DNA of 64,000 bases from Treponema sp. (GTDB taxonomy: Bacteria > Spirochaetota > Spirochaetia > Treponematales > Treponemataceae), in the NCBI GenBank assembly GCA_014804005.1, contig JAAVAP010000018.1:1-64000 (forward strand). The letters run 5' to 3'. Of this stretch, positions 1 through 8,598 are shown piece by piece. The first letter of the stretch is position 1; the number at the start of each line of letters is the position of its first letter. The notes beneath the pieces were generated by a model. It had not been told where the DNA came from and made no database searches. It was given only the letters and a program-made list of their open reading frames with translations. The position numbers and the translations under genes were made by a program.

Positions 1-72
1 ACACGGAAGTCAAGCCCCCCTGCGCCGATGATACTGCCCCCGGAGGGCGGGAAAGCAGGTGGCCGCCGGGCT
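1..72 (+). rRNA. rrf: 5S ribosomal RNA, 3' part
   Basis: The first 72 bases read as the 3' half of a 5S rRNA. They contain the conserved ACACGGAAGTCAAGC block, then GCGCCGATGATACTG, a G/C hairpin, and GGTGGCCGCCGGGC as the closing strand. The 5' half lies outside the window. A T-run follows at about 72-80 and probably ends transcription. A 5S gene here implies an rRNA operon just to the left. The exact 3' end is uncertain by a few bases because the 5' partner of the closing helix is not visible. Confidence 0.85.
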
Positions 73-143
73 TCTTTTTTCCTCCCGGAAAAGGACTCCC
101 ACGGATGACGGATATCGCCCTTTTTATTTAGGAGAGGTTTGCT

Positions 144-548
144 TTGAAACGAGATTTTGGAATCGCGAGATGCGGCCTGGCTTGTTGCCTTTGCTCAGAA
201 AATTCGACATGCGGAGGCTGTGATTCTTCCTCCTGTCGCGACAATGGCTGGTGCGAGAACTTAAAGTGCTCCAAGGAAAGGCGATTGTCGCACTGCTATG
301 AATGCGAAGAAATCTCGTGCACAAAGGGAATGTTGGCGAAAGTGAGACCGCTCGCCTTTACGCAGTTCGCGCGACGCTACGGTGAAAAGGAACTGTTGGA
401 CTGCCTTGAACGCAACGAACGGACGGGCGTCGTCTACCATAGGGACGGACTTTGCGGCGACTACGATGCTTTTTCCGATATTGAAGAAATAATTGAATTC
501 ATAAAGACAGGCAAAAGTGCGCGCGATTTCGATGACGAGCGCACTTAA
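144..548 (+). CDS. DUF3795-type cysteine-rich protein
   Basis: This is a 134-residue protein with about a dozen cysteines in its first 60 residues (C-x3-CC-x-C, C-x2-C, H-C-x2-C patterns), followed by a mixed alpha/beta part. This matches small DUF3795-type zinc or metal-cluster proteins of anaerobes, whose function is unknown. The TTG start is chosen because AGGAGAGG at 130-137 sits six bases upstream and the Cys-rich core begins at once. It stands alone after the rRNA operon. A second protein of the same general type is encoded at 45170-45544. Confidence 0.75.
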   Translation: MKRDFGIARCGLACCLCSENSTCGGCDSSSCRDNGWCENLKCSKERRLSHCYECEEISCTKGMLAKVRPLAFTQFARRYGEKELLDCLERNERTGVVYHRDGLCGDYDAFSDIEEIIEFIKTGKSARDFDDERT

Positions 549-945
549 ATAGCAAAGTCTCTTTTGATTGTGATGGCGAAACCTTTTTTTGAAATTCTGT
601 ACCAAATTTTTTTTTAATATGCGAATTCAATGTTTGAAATTTTCGATGAAACGACAATCAACAATGCGTGAAATTTTGTTTTGGTTTTACAAGTAATTTC
701 ACAATTCCTTCAATTTAATTTGTGAAAAAAGTCAAGTTTAAAAATTGAGTTGAAACTTTGCTCGCGTTGATTTTTCCACGGCCACGAAATCTTTTCGTGC
801 GGTCTTGCGCTTTTTTGTCATATTCCTTTGCAATCGGCAAAAATCATTAAAATTTCTTTGAACCTTGCCGATAATATAATTGAAAATTTAAGAACAATGT
901 CAAAAAATGAAAGGAAAATTTTTTTTTGAGATTTAGGACAAAATT
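549..945. other. intergenic stretch with hairpin and promoter elements
   Basis: This AT-rich 397-bp stretch has no convincing gene. It holds a perfect 7-bp hairpin (CACGAAA/TTTCGTG, 783-799) followed by a T-run at 811-816, which could end transcripts from the left. It also holds an 8-bp inverted repeat ATCGGCAA/TTGCCGAT at 833-840 and 865-872, and a TATAAT at 875-880. The last two probably serve the outer-membrane protein gene at 946. Confidence 0.4.
833..880 (+). promoter_or_regulatory. putative promoter with inverted-repeat operator
   Basis: TATAAT at 875-880 is preceded by a weak TTTCTT at 853-858 (16-bp spacer). ATCGGCAA (833-840) and TTGCCGAT (865-872) flank the promoter with half-site centres 32 bp apart, about three helical turns. 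This would suit a dimeric regulator acting on the outer-membrane protein gene. The regulator is not identified. Confidence 0.4.
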
Positions 946-2202
946 ATGAAAAAACAGATTTTGGCGATTTTGTGTTTGTTGGTTTTGAGCGGACATCTTT
1001 TGAGCGCGGCACCTTCGTTCAGCGCGGTGGTGGCTGGAAATGTTGGCGTGGAATTTGACAATTCAAATGAAAAGGAATGGGAAATCCCAATTTCCGCTTT
1101 TGCCGCCGTTCAGTTTGACTTTGCCGAAAAATTCACTTTGCGCGGTGAAATGGATTTTTCATCGAATGACAATTCGCTTTCAGCTTTCGACGGAAATGAA
1201 ATTTTCGAGGCAACGGGCGGCGACACTTCAATTCGGCTTCACGAACTATCATTTGTTTACACGAAGCGCGCGATAAATTCCACGCATTTTCTTTCGGCGT
1301 TTCTTGGTTCTTATGAGCCGATCGGAACGGACACTTTTTTGATGCGCCAATTCGGATGCGATTCCATAAGTTCTCATTTGACGAAAAGTTTTTCCAACAT
1401 CGCTGGCGTTCCGCTGCATTACAATTCCGGCGTGGGCATTTCCTACATTTCGCGGCTGGAAAAAGCACCGCTTTCGTTGGGTGGATATCTTTATTATTTC
1501 AAAAACGATGCTTTTTCGAAATCTGATTCCAGCGGTACGCCAAGCCCAAACACAATCAATTTGGATTTTAGGTTGGCGACATCGCTCCCTTTGATTACGA
1601 TGGATTTTGGATTTGGATTCGGATTTCCTTTGCAAGGTTTTGAAGCGGGAGATGACGAATATTCAATTTCGATTCGCATAAAAGACATAATTTTCAATTG
1701 CGGCATGAACATGCTTTTGGGCAACAAATACGGCCATGGTCTGCTTTTGCAATTCGGCCTTAACAATTTGCTTTTGGGCAAAGGATCGAGTTCTTTGAAT
1801 TCCGGCCTTACGTTCTTGATCGAATCGCGACTTCGATTCAGAACCTTCAAATTGAATTTCGCGGTTTATTCGCTCGAAGAAAAAAATGTGGTAAAAACAT
1901 TTTATTTGGCTGATCCGATTGGCGCGGGAATTACAGTCGAATTCGATTCCATCGCCACGAAAGTTGCGAACATTGCGACGGGATTTCATCTTGTGGCTTC
2001 GATTGAAAAGGAATTAAAAGATTTCAGCTTGGATTTCAACGAAAAGGATTTGAATTTTTACATTTCGCCATTCGTGGAAATTCCACTCAGTTCCTCCATG
2101 AGCCTTGACGTTATGGGGCAACTCGGAATTTTAAAGCCGCTCAAGGGAAATGATTTCAATTTCAATGTAAAGGCGATGGCTGGCTTCAAAAAGCAATTTT
2201 AG
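946..2202 (+). CDS. outer-membrane beta-barrel protein, unassigned
   Basis: This 418-residue protein has a signal peptide (MKKQ, a hydrophobic stretch, then LLSAAPSF at about residue 23). Many alternating hydrophobic and aromatic strands follow (for example FGFGFGFPLQGF, LRLNFAVY-like segments), and it ends in a C-terminal Phe (KKQF), the usual terminal residue of outer-membrane barrels. It probably sits in the spirochaete outer membrane as a porin or surface protein. I do not recognise a specific family. AGGAC lies eight bases before the ATG. It is monocistronic, with its own promoter upstream and a hairpin downstream. Confidence 0.7.
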   Translation: MKKQILAILCLLVLSGHLLSAAPSFSAVVAGNVGVEFDNSNEKEWEIPISAFAAVQFDFAEKFTLRGEMDFSSNDNSLSAFDGNEIFEATGGDTSIRLHELSFVYTKRAINSTHFLSAFLGSYEPIGTDTFLMRQFGCDSISSHLTKSFSNIAGVPLHYNSGVGISYISRLEKAPLSLGGYLYYFKNDAFSKSDSSGTPSPNTINLDFRLATSLPLITMDFGFGFGFPLQGFEAGDDEYSISIRIKDIIFNCGMNMLLGNKYGHGLLLQFGLNNLLLGKGSSSLNSGLTFLIESRLRFRTFKLNFAVYSLEEKNVVKTFYLADPIGAGITVEFDSIATKVANIATGFHLVASIEKELKDFSLDFNEKDLNFYISPFVEIPLSSSMSLDVMGQLGILKPLKGNDFNFNVKAMAGFKKQF

Positions 2203-2280
2203 TAAAAATGCCGCAAGTGAAATTTTATGATTTCAATTGCGAAGTCTGAAGCCATATTTAAACAAAAAAATCTCGAAAAA

Positions 2281-2311
2281 GATTTTCATTTCAATTGAAA
2301 GATTGAAAATC
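2281..2311. terminator. bidirectional hairpin terminator candidate
   Basis: GATTTTCA (2281-2288) and TGAAAATC (2304-2311) pair as an 8-bp stem around a 15-base loop that itself contains the palindrome TTTCAATTGAAA. It lies between two convergent genes and is flanked by A- and T-rich sequence, so it may serve both strands. Confidence 0.45.
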
Positions 2312-2328
2312 CGCGCGTCATCGTATTT

Positions 2329-2778
2329 TCATTTTTTTTCGACTTGCTTGTGAAAACAAACCGTGTCCTCGATTTCGTTGAAGCCCAATTTTTTGTAAAA
2401 GCCGACGGCCGGCTTTCCGCGCTCGGTCTGCAAATAAATCTGATCCATTCCGTGCTTCAAAATCTCGCGCTCGATTTCCGCCATGAATTGCGTTCCGATT
2501 CCCTTTCCTTGAAGGTCAAAGCGGACGCACAATTCTTCGATGAAATATTCCGTGCCGCCCCACCAATGGTGCTTCTTTCCGATGCAAAGCGCGGCCATTT
2601 TGCCACCGTCGAAAAAGCCGAACGAAATTGAATTGAAGCAGCCAGCGATGTCGCGAATGTACGCCGAAAGTTGCGCGTCATTGCTCCAGTCGTCGCACCA
2701 AGGCTCGCGCGTAAAAACGCTCCGAAAAAATTCCTTCATAAGAGGAAAATCCGCTTCTCCGAGTGCGCGAAATTCCAT
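2329..2778 (-). CDS. GNAT-family N-acetyltransferase
   Basis: This 149-residue protein is probably a cytoplasmic acetyl-CoA-dependent acetyltransferase. The acetyl-CoA motif A reads LQGKGIGTQFM (about residue 94), preceded by an ELCV beta-4 strand. The C-terminal motif is AVGFYKKLGF, typical of GNAT enzymes. The start at 2778 (MEFRALGEADF) is chosen over an ATG four codons upstream because GGGGGA lies five to ten bases ahead. The substrate cannot be told from the sequence. Confidence 0.85.
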   Translation of the reverse strand: MEFRALGEADFPLMKEFFRSVFTREPWCDDWSNDAQLSAYIRDIAGCFNSISFGFFDGGKMAALCIGKKHHWWGGTEYFIEELCVRFDLQGKGIGTQFMAEIEREILKHGMDQIYLQTERGKPAVGFYKKLGFNEIEDTVCFHKQVEKK

Positions 2779-2944
2779 AGTTTCCCCCATAGAACTAAAA
2801 TGTTTTTCATAAAATATCGATTTTATGAGATGCTTTTTTATTTTTCTTGAAAATTTGCCTTGAAAGAAATTCGCAACTTTTTAAATTTATGTCGCAAACT
2901 TTTGAAAGGCAAAAGCCGCATAATTTGTGTGCGCTTTTATTGAA

Positions 2945-4159
2945 TCAAAACGAAAATTTTTCCAGACGGCGGCACGCTTCTTCAACGTCCGCGCGATGTC
3001 CGAACGCGCTGATTCTGACAAAACTTTCGCCCGCAGGTCCGAAGCCCGAACCTGGAGTTGTTACCACGCGGCATTCGTCGAGAATTTTGTCGAAGATGTC
3101 CCAACTTTTTTTCCCTGCGAATCGAATCCACAAATAAGGCGAATTTCCTGTGAAGAAAACTTCGGCGTTTTTCCATTTGCGGACGGTCTTTTCGATGATG
3201 CGCGCGTTTTCCAAATAATATTCGATGACGCTTCGCATTTCGCGGCGGCCGGTTTCGTCGAGGGCGGCGAGCGCGCCTTGCTGGGCGATGTTGCTCGCTC
3301 CGTTGAAAAGCGTCGTCATCAAACGACCCCAGTCTTTGTTGACGGAAGTGCCGTCAGCGAATTTCAAATCCTTCGGAACGACGCTCCAGCCCAATCGCAC
3401 TCCCGTAAATCCTGCGGGCTTTGAAAGCGACTGGACTTCGATGGCGCATTTTTTCGCGCCTTCGATTTGGAAAATGCTTTTCGGCAAATTCGAATCCGAG
3501 ACGAATTCGCTGTAGGCCGCATCGAAAATTATTATGCATTCATTTTTGAGCGCGAATTCCACGAGGCGAGTCAATTCTTCTTTTGAACTTACTTTTCCAG
3601 TCGGATTGTTCGGCGAGCAAAAATAAATGAGCGAATTCTTTTTTACCTGAGACAAGTCCGGGAAAAAATTGTTTTCCGCAGTGCAAGGCATATAGACGAT
3701 TCCATCGTAGTCCGAACCGTTGTTCGCGCCAGCCGCGCCCACAATCACAGAGCCGTCCACATAAACAGGATAGCTCGGATCTTGCACGGCAAGATTCACG
3801 TCGCGCCCGAAAAGGGTTTGGACGCGTGCGATGTCGCATTTTGCGCCGTCGGAAATGAAAACTTCGTCCGGCTCGATATTTTCATTTGGATAAAATTCCT
3901 CGGCGATTTTTTTTCGCAAATCGGAAGAGCCGAAATCGTCGCCGTAGCCCGAATATCCTTGCGGCGTTCCGAGCGAAAGCGCGTAATCGCTCATCGCCTT
4001 GGCAATATGCGGAGTGAGCGGTTCGGTGGTGTTGCCCACGCCGAGGCTGATTATTTTCGCATCGGGATGATTTTTTGCATATTCATTTTTGCGCCGAGCA
4101 ACTTCAGGAAAAAGGTAGCTTGCCGTCAAATTGGCAAATCCGGGATTCCGTTGTATCAT
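2945..4159 (-). CDS. dapL: LL-diaminopimelate aminotransferase
   Basis: A PLP enzyme of 404 residues that converts tetrahydrodipicolinate directly to LL-diaminopimelate, for lysine and peptidoglycan. Visible features are the N-terminal NPGFANLTASYLFPEV signature, LGVGNTTEPLTPHI, YGDDFG, the cofactor Asp213 in IFDAAYSEF, and Lys247 in SLSKPAGFTGVRLGW, which forms the Schiff base. Length matches DapL (about 400-410). The start at 4159 is set by GGAGG (4165-4169) seven bases upstream; the frame is open 36 codons further but those lack family similarity. The DapL route is usual in spirochaetes, chlamydiae and plants. It is followed downstream by the GNAT gene on the same strand. Confidence 0.95.
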   Translation of the reverse strand: MIQRNPGFANLTASYLFPEVARRKNEYAKNHPDAKIISLGVGNTTEPLTPHIAKAMSDYALSLGTPQGYSGYGDDFGSSDLRKKIAEEFYPNENIEPDEVFISDGAKCDIARVQTLFGRDVNLAVQDPSYPVYVDGSVIVGAAGANNGSDYDGIVYMPCTAENNFFPDLSQVKKNSLIYFCSPNNPTGKVSSKEELTRLVEFALKNECIIIFDAAYSEFVSDSNLPKSIFQIEGAKKCAIEVQSLSKPAGFTGVRLGWSVVPKDLKFADGTSVNKDWGRLMTTLFNGASNIAQQGALAALDETGRREMRSVIEYYLENARIIEKTVRKWKNAEVFFTGNSPYLWIRFAGKKSWDIFDKILDECRVVTTPGSGFGPAGESFVRISAFGHRADVEEACRRLEKFSF

Positions 4160-4273
4160 AATTCCTCCAAAATGAAACGCCGCAAATTGTGATTTTCGAT
4201 GACGCTTCATTCGCTTGCGCCGAAAATCTTTTGCGATGCGGGCATCAAAATAAACTAAGTTTTCCAAACGCGC

Positions 4274-5479
4274 CTAGTTCGTCAAATGCTCGCGTGCAAG
4301 GCTACTGATTGCGTCCGCCATTTTCATAAGCGGCACTTGCTTTTGCACCGCGCCCATTTCCCAGCCAGCGCGCGGCATTCCGTATACTATGCAAGATTCT
4401 TCGTCCTGTCCGAGCGTCCATGCGCCCTCTTTTCGCATTTCGGCAAGTTGCGCCGCGCCGTCGCGTCCCATTCCAGTCATAATCACGCCGAGCGCGCGGT
4501 TCCTGTAGATTTTTGCAATGGATTCAAACATGACATCGGCACTTGGGCGGTGTCCGTTGCGTTGAGGTTCATGCGAAAGGCGAATCACGTTTCCGCCCAG
4601 TCGTTCTTCCACAACAATGTGGTAGTCGCCTGGAGCGATGTAAATGTGACCTTTTTCGATTTTGTCGCCGTCCTCGGCTTCCTTTACGCTCAATGGACAG
4701 ATTTTGTCCAAACTTTCAGCGAAAGCCTTGGTAAAACCTTTAGGCATGTGCTGCACGACCAAAATAGGCTGCTTTAGATGAGGATCAATCATCTTGAAAA
4801 CATCGCGCAAAGCGTTCGGGCCGCCCGTGGAAATTCCGATGGCAATCAATTCAATTCGGCCGCCTTCGCGCAATGGCGTAACCACGGCAGGTTCTTTTTT
4901 GTCGATTGTGTTGAAGCTTCGGATTTGCAGTGAATCAAGCTTGGGCTTTTGAATCGGCTCGTCAAGATTCGACGATTTGATTTTCGCCACTGAATTTTCA
5001 GCCTGAAGCATTTTTCGCTGGCGTTGGAAAAATTCCGGAATGTAAGTGATCTTTCCCTGCCGCCGCGCGTATGTGTAGCCGTAAGATGCAATCAAGTCAA
5101 TCAAATGATCGGCAACGTCGGAAATGTCGGTGGAAACCGAACCGTTCGGCTTCGTGATAAAGTCCGCCGCGCCGAGTTCCAACGCCTGCATCGTAACCGC
5201 CGCGCCTTTTATCGCGATGCTCGAAAGCACGATTACAGGCACATTGATTTTCCGAGCCTTGCGTTCCTTGAGGAATTCAATGCCGTTCATAATCGGCATT
5301 TCGATGTCGAGCACCATTACGTCGGGCTTTATGTTCGGGTCGGCAAGGCGATCGAGCGCCATCTGACCATTTTGCGCCTTGGCAATGACTTTCATTCCTT
5401 CAGTTCCATCGATGACACGCGAAATCAAGTTGCGCATCAAGGCCGAATCATCACAAACCAATACCGATATGTCGTCCAT
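4274..5479 (-). CDS. cheB: chemotaxis protein-glutamate methylesterase CheB
   Basis: A 401-residue response-regulator enzyme that removes methyl groups from chemoreceptors. The receiver domain covers residues 5-125, with acidic pocket D10/D11, phospho-acceptor Asp58 (VLDIEMPIMNG) and Lys110. After a linker comes the methylesterase domain with the triad Ser217 (GISTGG), His244 (VVQHMPKGF) and Asp340 (TGMGRDGA). AGGATGG precedes the ATG at 5479, so the 18 extra upstream codons were dropped. It lies 117 bp downstream of cheR on the same strand, and the two set receptor methylation and adaptation together. Confidence 0.96.
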   Translation of the reverse strand: MDDISVLVCDDSALMRNLISRVIDGTEGMKVIAKAQNGQMALDRLADPNIKPDVMVLDIEMPIMNGIEFLKERKARKINVPVIVLSSIAIKGAAVTMQALELGAADFITKPNGSVSTDISDVADHLIDLIASYGYTYARRQGKITYIPEFFQRQRKMLQAENSVAKIKSSNLDEPIQKPKLDSLQIRSFNTIDKKEPAVVTPLREGGRIELIAIGISTGGPNALRDVFKMIDPHLKQPILVVQHMPKGFTKAFAESLDKICPLSVKEAEDGDKIEKGHIYIAPGDYHIVVEERLGGNVIRLSHEPQRNGHRPSADVMFESIAKIYRNRALGVIMTGMGRDGAAQLAEMRKEGAWTLGQDEESCIVYGMPRAGWEMGAVQKQVPLMKMADAISSLAREHLTN

Positions 5480-5596
5480 AAAAAACCATCCTTTAAAAAG
5501 TTTTTCGCAACGAAACCCACGCCTTTTTTTCAAATCAAAAAATTTCAGCGCGGGGTTTCAAACTCTTTAATTTCCCACAAATGATGTTTGACGTGG

Positions 5597-6415
5597 CTAC
5601 TCAGAATTCTTTTCATACAAAGTGGTCCACTGCGTTCTCAGGAATTTGAATTTCGTGTTCATTCCAAAAAGCGATTCGGAGTGACCGATGTACAAGTAGC
5701 CGTGCGGACCGAGTGCGTTCCAAAAATGATTTATGACGCGGAATTGCGCCGGTTCGTCAAAATAAATCAAAACGTTTCGGCAAAAAATTATGTCCATATT
5801 TCTAATGCCGTTGTCGTTTTTGAGATTGTGATAGTCAAAGCGAATCGGGCTCATCAATTCTTTGTTCGCCTGATAGCCCGTGTCCGTTTTGGTGAAAAAT
5901 CGATTCAAATATTTTGGCGGAATTCCGTCAATACGCGCCGTGGGATAAAATCCTTGCTTGCCCACCATCAGCGATTTGAGCGACAAGTCCGACGCGATAA
6001 TTTGGAAATCGTAAGCGGGCGGCAAAATATCCTTGAGAATCATCGAAAGCGTGTACGGCTCTTCGCCAGTCGAACAGCCCGCGCTCCAAATTTTCACGGT
6101 ATGGCTGCCAGTCTTTTTCTTGTCTTCCAAAATGTGCGGAATGACGTAATTTATAAGCGCGTCGAAGTGAGGCTGGTTTCGGAAAAATCTCGTCAAATTC
6201 GTAGTGACCGAATCAAGCATGACTTTCATTTCTTCGCGATTTGAAATGACCAGCTTATAATAATCGTCCACAGAGTCGAGCTTTTTATCACGCAGCCGTT
6301 CTTTGAGGCGGCTGTCCAAAATGGAACGATTCGTCGCCGAAAAAGTTATTCCGCTTTCGTCGTAAATTGTTTTGCGAAATTTTTCAAACTGTTCATTCGT
6401 CAATAAATCTGCCAT
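5597..6415 (-). CDS. cheR: chemotaxis protein methyltransferase CheR
   Basis: A 272-residue SAM-dependent enzyme that methylates glutamates on chemoreceptors. The N-terminal helical CheR domain (about 10-70) is followed by a Rossmann domain with WSAGCSTGEEPYTLSM as SAM motif I, IIASDLS and DIIFCRNVLIYF. Length is normal for CheR. It is co-oriented with cheB. No Shine-Dalgarno sequence precedes the ATG. Instead TTTACT-17-TATAAT ends nine bases before it, so transcription may begin at or next to the start codon. Confidence 0.95.
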   Translation of the reverse strand: MADLLTNEQFEKFRKTIYDESGITFSATNRSILDSRLKERLRDKKLDSVDDYYKLVISNREEMKVMLDSVTTNLTRFFRNQPHFDALINYVIPHILEDKKKTGSHTVKIWSAGCSTGEEPYTLSMILKDILPPAYDFQIIASDLSLKSLMVGKQGFYPTARIDGIPPKYLNRFFTKTDTGYQANKELMSPIRFDYHNLKNDNGIRNMDIIFCRNVLIYFDEPAQFRVINHFWNALGPHGYLYIGHSESLFGMNTKFKFLRTQWTTLYEKNSE

Positions 6416-6423
6416 AATAGATT

Positions 6424-6452
6424 ATTATATATCCATTCAAAAAAAAAGTAAA
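6424..6452 (-). promoter_or_regulatory. cheR promoter, possibly leaderless
   Basis: On the minus strand TTTACT (6452-6447) and TATAAT (6429-6424) are separated by 17 bp. The expected start point is about 6417, and the cheR ATG begins at 6415. No ribosome-binding site fits in between. Confidence 0.6.
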
Positions 6453-6586
6453 GAGTTTTCAAAACAGTTATAGAAGATTTTTATGCCGATTTAGACTAAT
6501 TTCGATTCGCATGGAAGATTTTATGCTCCGATGCTCGCGCAGGAAATCTCGTTGTGAATAGCGTCGAGGTTTGTTGATTCGCGACT

Positions 6587-8155
6587 TCAGGAAAACACGC
6601 CCTCGAATTTCCGCAAGTCGATCGCTTCCGCCATGTGCTCGGCGGCGATTTTTGGCGAAGATTCCATGTCGGCAATCGTGCGCGCGATTTTGTAGCAAGC
6701 CGCGCTCGCGCGAGGCGAAAAGTCGTGGCGAGAAGCGGCGCGTTCAAGCATTTCTCGCGCTTCGTCCGTGCAAACGCAGATTTCCCGAATTTGCTCCGGC
6801 TTGAGGCGGGCGTTTTTCATTCCTTGCCGTTCGCGCTGAATCTTCGTCGCCACGGCGATTTTTTGGCGAAGGACGTTCGTGGAATAATTCTGGCGCGGCG
6901 CGGAATTTTCTTCGTCCGCCAAATCCACTTTTACGCGCAGGTCTATTCTGTCCAAAAGCGGCGCGGAAAACTTCTTCCAATAATTTTCGATTGAACGCGA
7001 AGAACAAAGGCACAGTTTCTTTTCCGAGCCGAAATTTCCGCAAGGGCAAGGATTCGTCGCCATCAAAAGCTGGAATTTCGCGGGAAAAATCGTGGAACGC
7101 CCCGCGCGGCTCAAAGTAATCGCGCCCGATTCCAAAGGAACGCGGAGCATTTGCAAGACGCTTGTTCGGAATTCCGCCGCCTCGTCCAAAAACAAAATCC
7201 CGTTGTGCGCCAAAGAAATTTCTCCGGGACGACAATTCGTTCCGCCGCCGCAAATCCCTTCGAGCGTGGAACTTTGGTGCGGCGAGCGAAAAGGCGGCGT
7301 TCGCACGAGTGGCTCGGCAGGCGACAAAAGCCCGGCAATAGAATAAATGCGCGTGGTGGACTGCGCTTCTTCCAAAGTCAAAAGCGGAAGCAGGCTCGAA
7401 AACCGCTGCATCGCCAAAGTTTTTCCGCAGCCGGGCGGCCCGAAAGCCAAAACATTGTGCGCACCTGCGGCGGCAATTTGCAACGCGCGAACCAAATTCG
7501 GCTGCCCGAAGATTTCCTCAAAGCCGCTTCCCGGAACCACTTGCGCAAAATCAACGCCTTCGATTTTTTCGGAATTTTCCGGAAGGCTTTCGCCCTGCCC
7601 TTTTTTGCCCGCCTGCACGAACAATTCCGGGTTGAACAAAGCCGAGTACGCCTCGCGCAGATTTTCCGCGCCAAAAACCTTCATTCCCGAAACTTCGCGC
7701 GCTTCGCTTGCGTTCGCCGCAGGAACAATGCAATGCGTTATTCCGCTCGAACGCGCCGTGGAAACCGCGGCGTGAATTGCGCGCACGGGACGAAGCGTTC
7801 CCGAAAGCTCGAGTTCGCCCATTGTCATCACGGGAAAATCAAGCATCTCGGAATTTTGCGCGAAATCTTCATTTTCGTTTTGCTTCGACGCGCACAAAAC
7901 CGCCAACGCCACGGGCAAATCGAACCCCGCGCCTTCTTTTTTCAAGTCGGCGGGCGAAAGGCTTATCAAAACGCGCTCGACGGGAAATTCGAACCCCGAA
8001 TTCCGAATCGCGCTTTTCATCCGCTCGCGGCTTTCTTTCACCGCGCCGTCCGCCAAGCCCACCATGTCGATGGCAGGAATCCCGCGCTTCAAGTCCACTT
8101 CCACCGTAACCAAATTTCCTTCGTAGCCGAAAGGCGAAAACGAATAGATTTGCAT
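6587..8155 (-). CDS. comM: ComM/YifB-family magnesium-chelatase-like AAA+ ATPase
   Basis: A 522-residue protein. The N-terminal ChlI domain (about 1-150) begins MQIYSFSPFGYEGN, as in YifB/ComM. The AAA+ core carries Walker A GPPGCGKT and Walker B ILFLDEAAEF, followed by the Mg-chelatase C-terminal domain. Homologues act as hexameric helicases that help branch migration during natural transformation. A role in competence here is not shown. The start at 8155 is favoured by GAGG (8161-8164) five bases upstream, seven codons inside the longest frame. The gene ends about 170 bp before the divergent start of cheR's upstream region. Confidence 0.92.
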   Translation of the reverse strand: MQIYSFSPFGYEGNLVTVEVDLKRGIPAIDMVGLADGAVKESRERMKSAIRNSGFEFPVERVLISLSPADLKKEGAGFDLPVALAVLCASKQNENEDFAQNSEMLDFPVMTMGELELSGTLRPVRAIHAAVSTARSSGITHCIVPAANASEAREVSGMKVFGAENLREAYSALFNPELFVQAGKKGQGESLPENSEKIEGVDFAQVVPGSGFEEIFGQPNLVRALQIAAAGAHNVLAFGPPGCGKTLAMQRFSSLLPLLTLEEAQSTTRIYSIAGLLSPAEPLVRTPPFRSPHQSSTLEGICGGGTNCRPGEISLAHNGILFLDEAAEFRTSVLQMLRVPLESGAITLSRAGRSTIFPAKFQLLMATNPCPCGNFGSEKKLCLCSSRSIENYWKKFSAPLLDRIDLRVKVDLADEENSAPRQNYSTNVLRQKIAVATKIQRERQGMKNARLKPEQIREICVCTDEAREMLERAASRHDFSPRASAACYKIARTIADMESSPKIAAEHMAEAIDLRKFEGVFS

Positions 8156-8270
8156 AAAAACCTCGCAATTTTCCAATTCTCAAATATAAGGTACGAATTT
8201 TTTGAAAAAAATTGAGGCATTAGGACAAATTTTTTTGTTTTTTTGAAGCCTCGAACAATCAGCGGTCTTG

Positions 8271-8598
8271 AAAATCATTTTTCTCGTCCACTACTTGCGT
8301 TGGCGGACTTAAAAATGATTTTTAACGTTCACAACTCGTGTCAGCGACCTTAAAAATCATTTTTAACGCTCGGAACTCGTGTCGGCGAACTTAAAAATGA
8401 TTTTTAACGCTCGGAACTCGTGTCGGCGAACTTAAAAATGATTTTTAACGCTCGGAACTCGTGTCAGCGACCTTGAAAATCATTTTTAACGCCCAAAACT
8501 CGTGTTGGCAGCCCTAAAAATCATTTTTCTCGTCCACCACTCGTATCGGCGGCTTTGAAAATGATTTTTAACGCTCAGAACGCGCAGTGGCGGTTTTC
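8271..8598. repeat. 41-bp tandem repeat array, eight units
   Basis: The core AAAATSATTTTT recurs at 8271, 8312, 8353, 8394, 8435, 8476, 8517 and 8558, an exact 41-bp period. Between cores lies a conserved AACGCTCGGAACTCGTGTCG-like segment. The core is a near palindrome that alternates between AAAATCATTTTT and AAAATGATTTTT. The last unit runs into the 3' end of the PHP gene. There are no spacers, so this is not CRISPR. It fills the 419-bp space between comM and the PHP gene, which are on the same strand. Confidence 0.9.

Noticed and set aside
2945..4267. Longer dapL start at 4267
   Set aside because: The 36 extra codons show no family similarity, and GGAGG sits just before the ATG at 4159.
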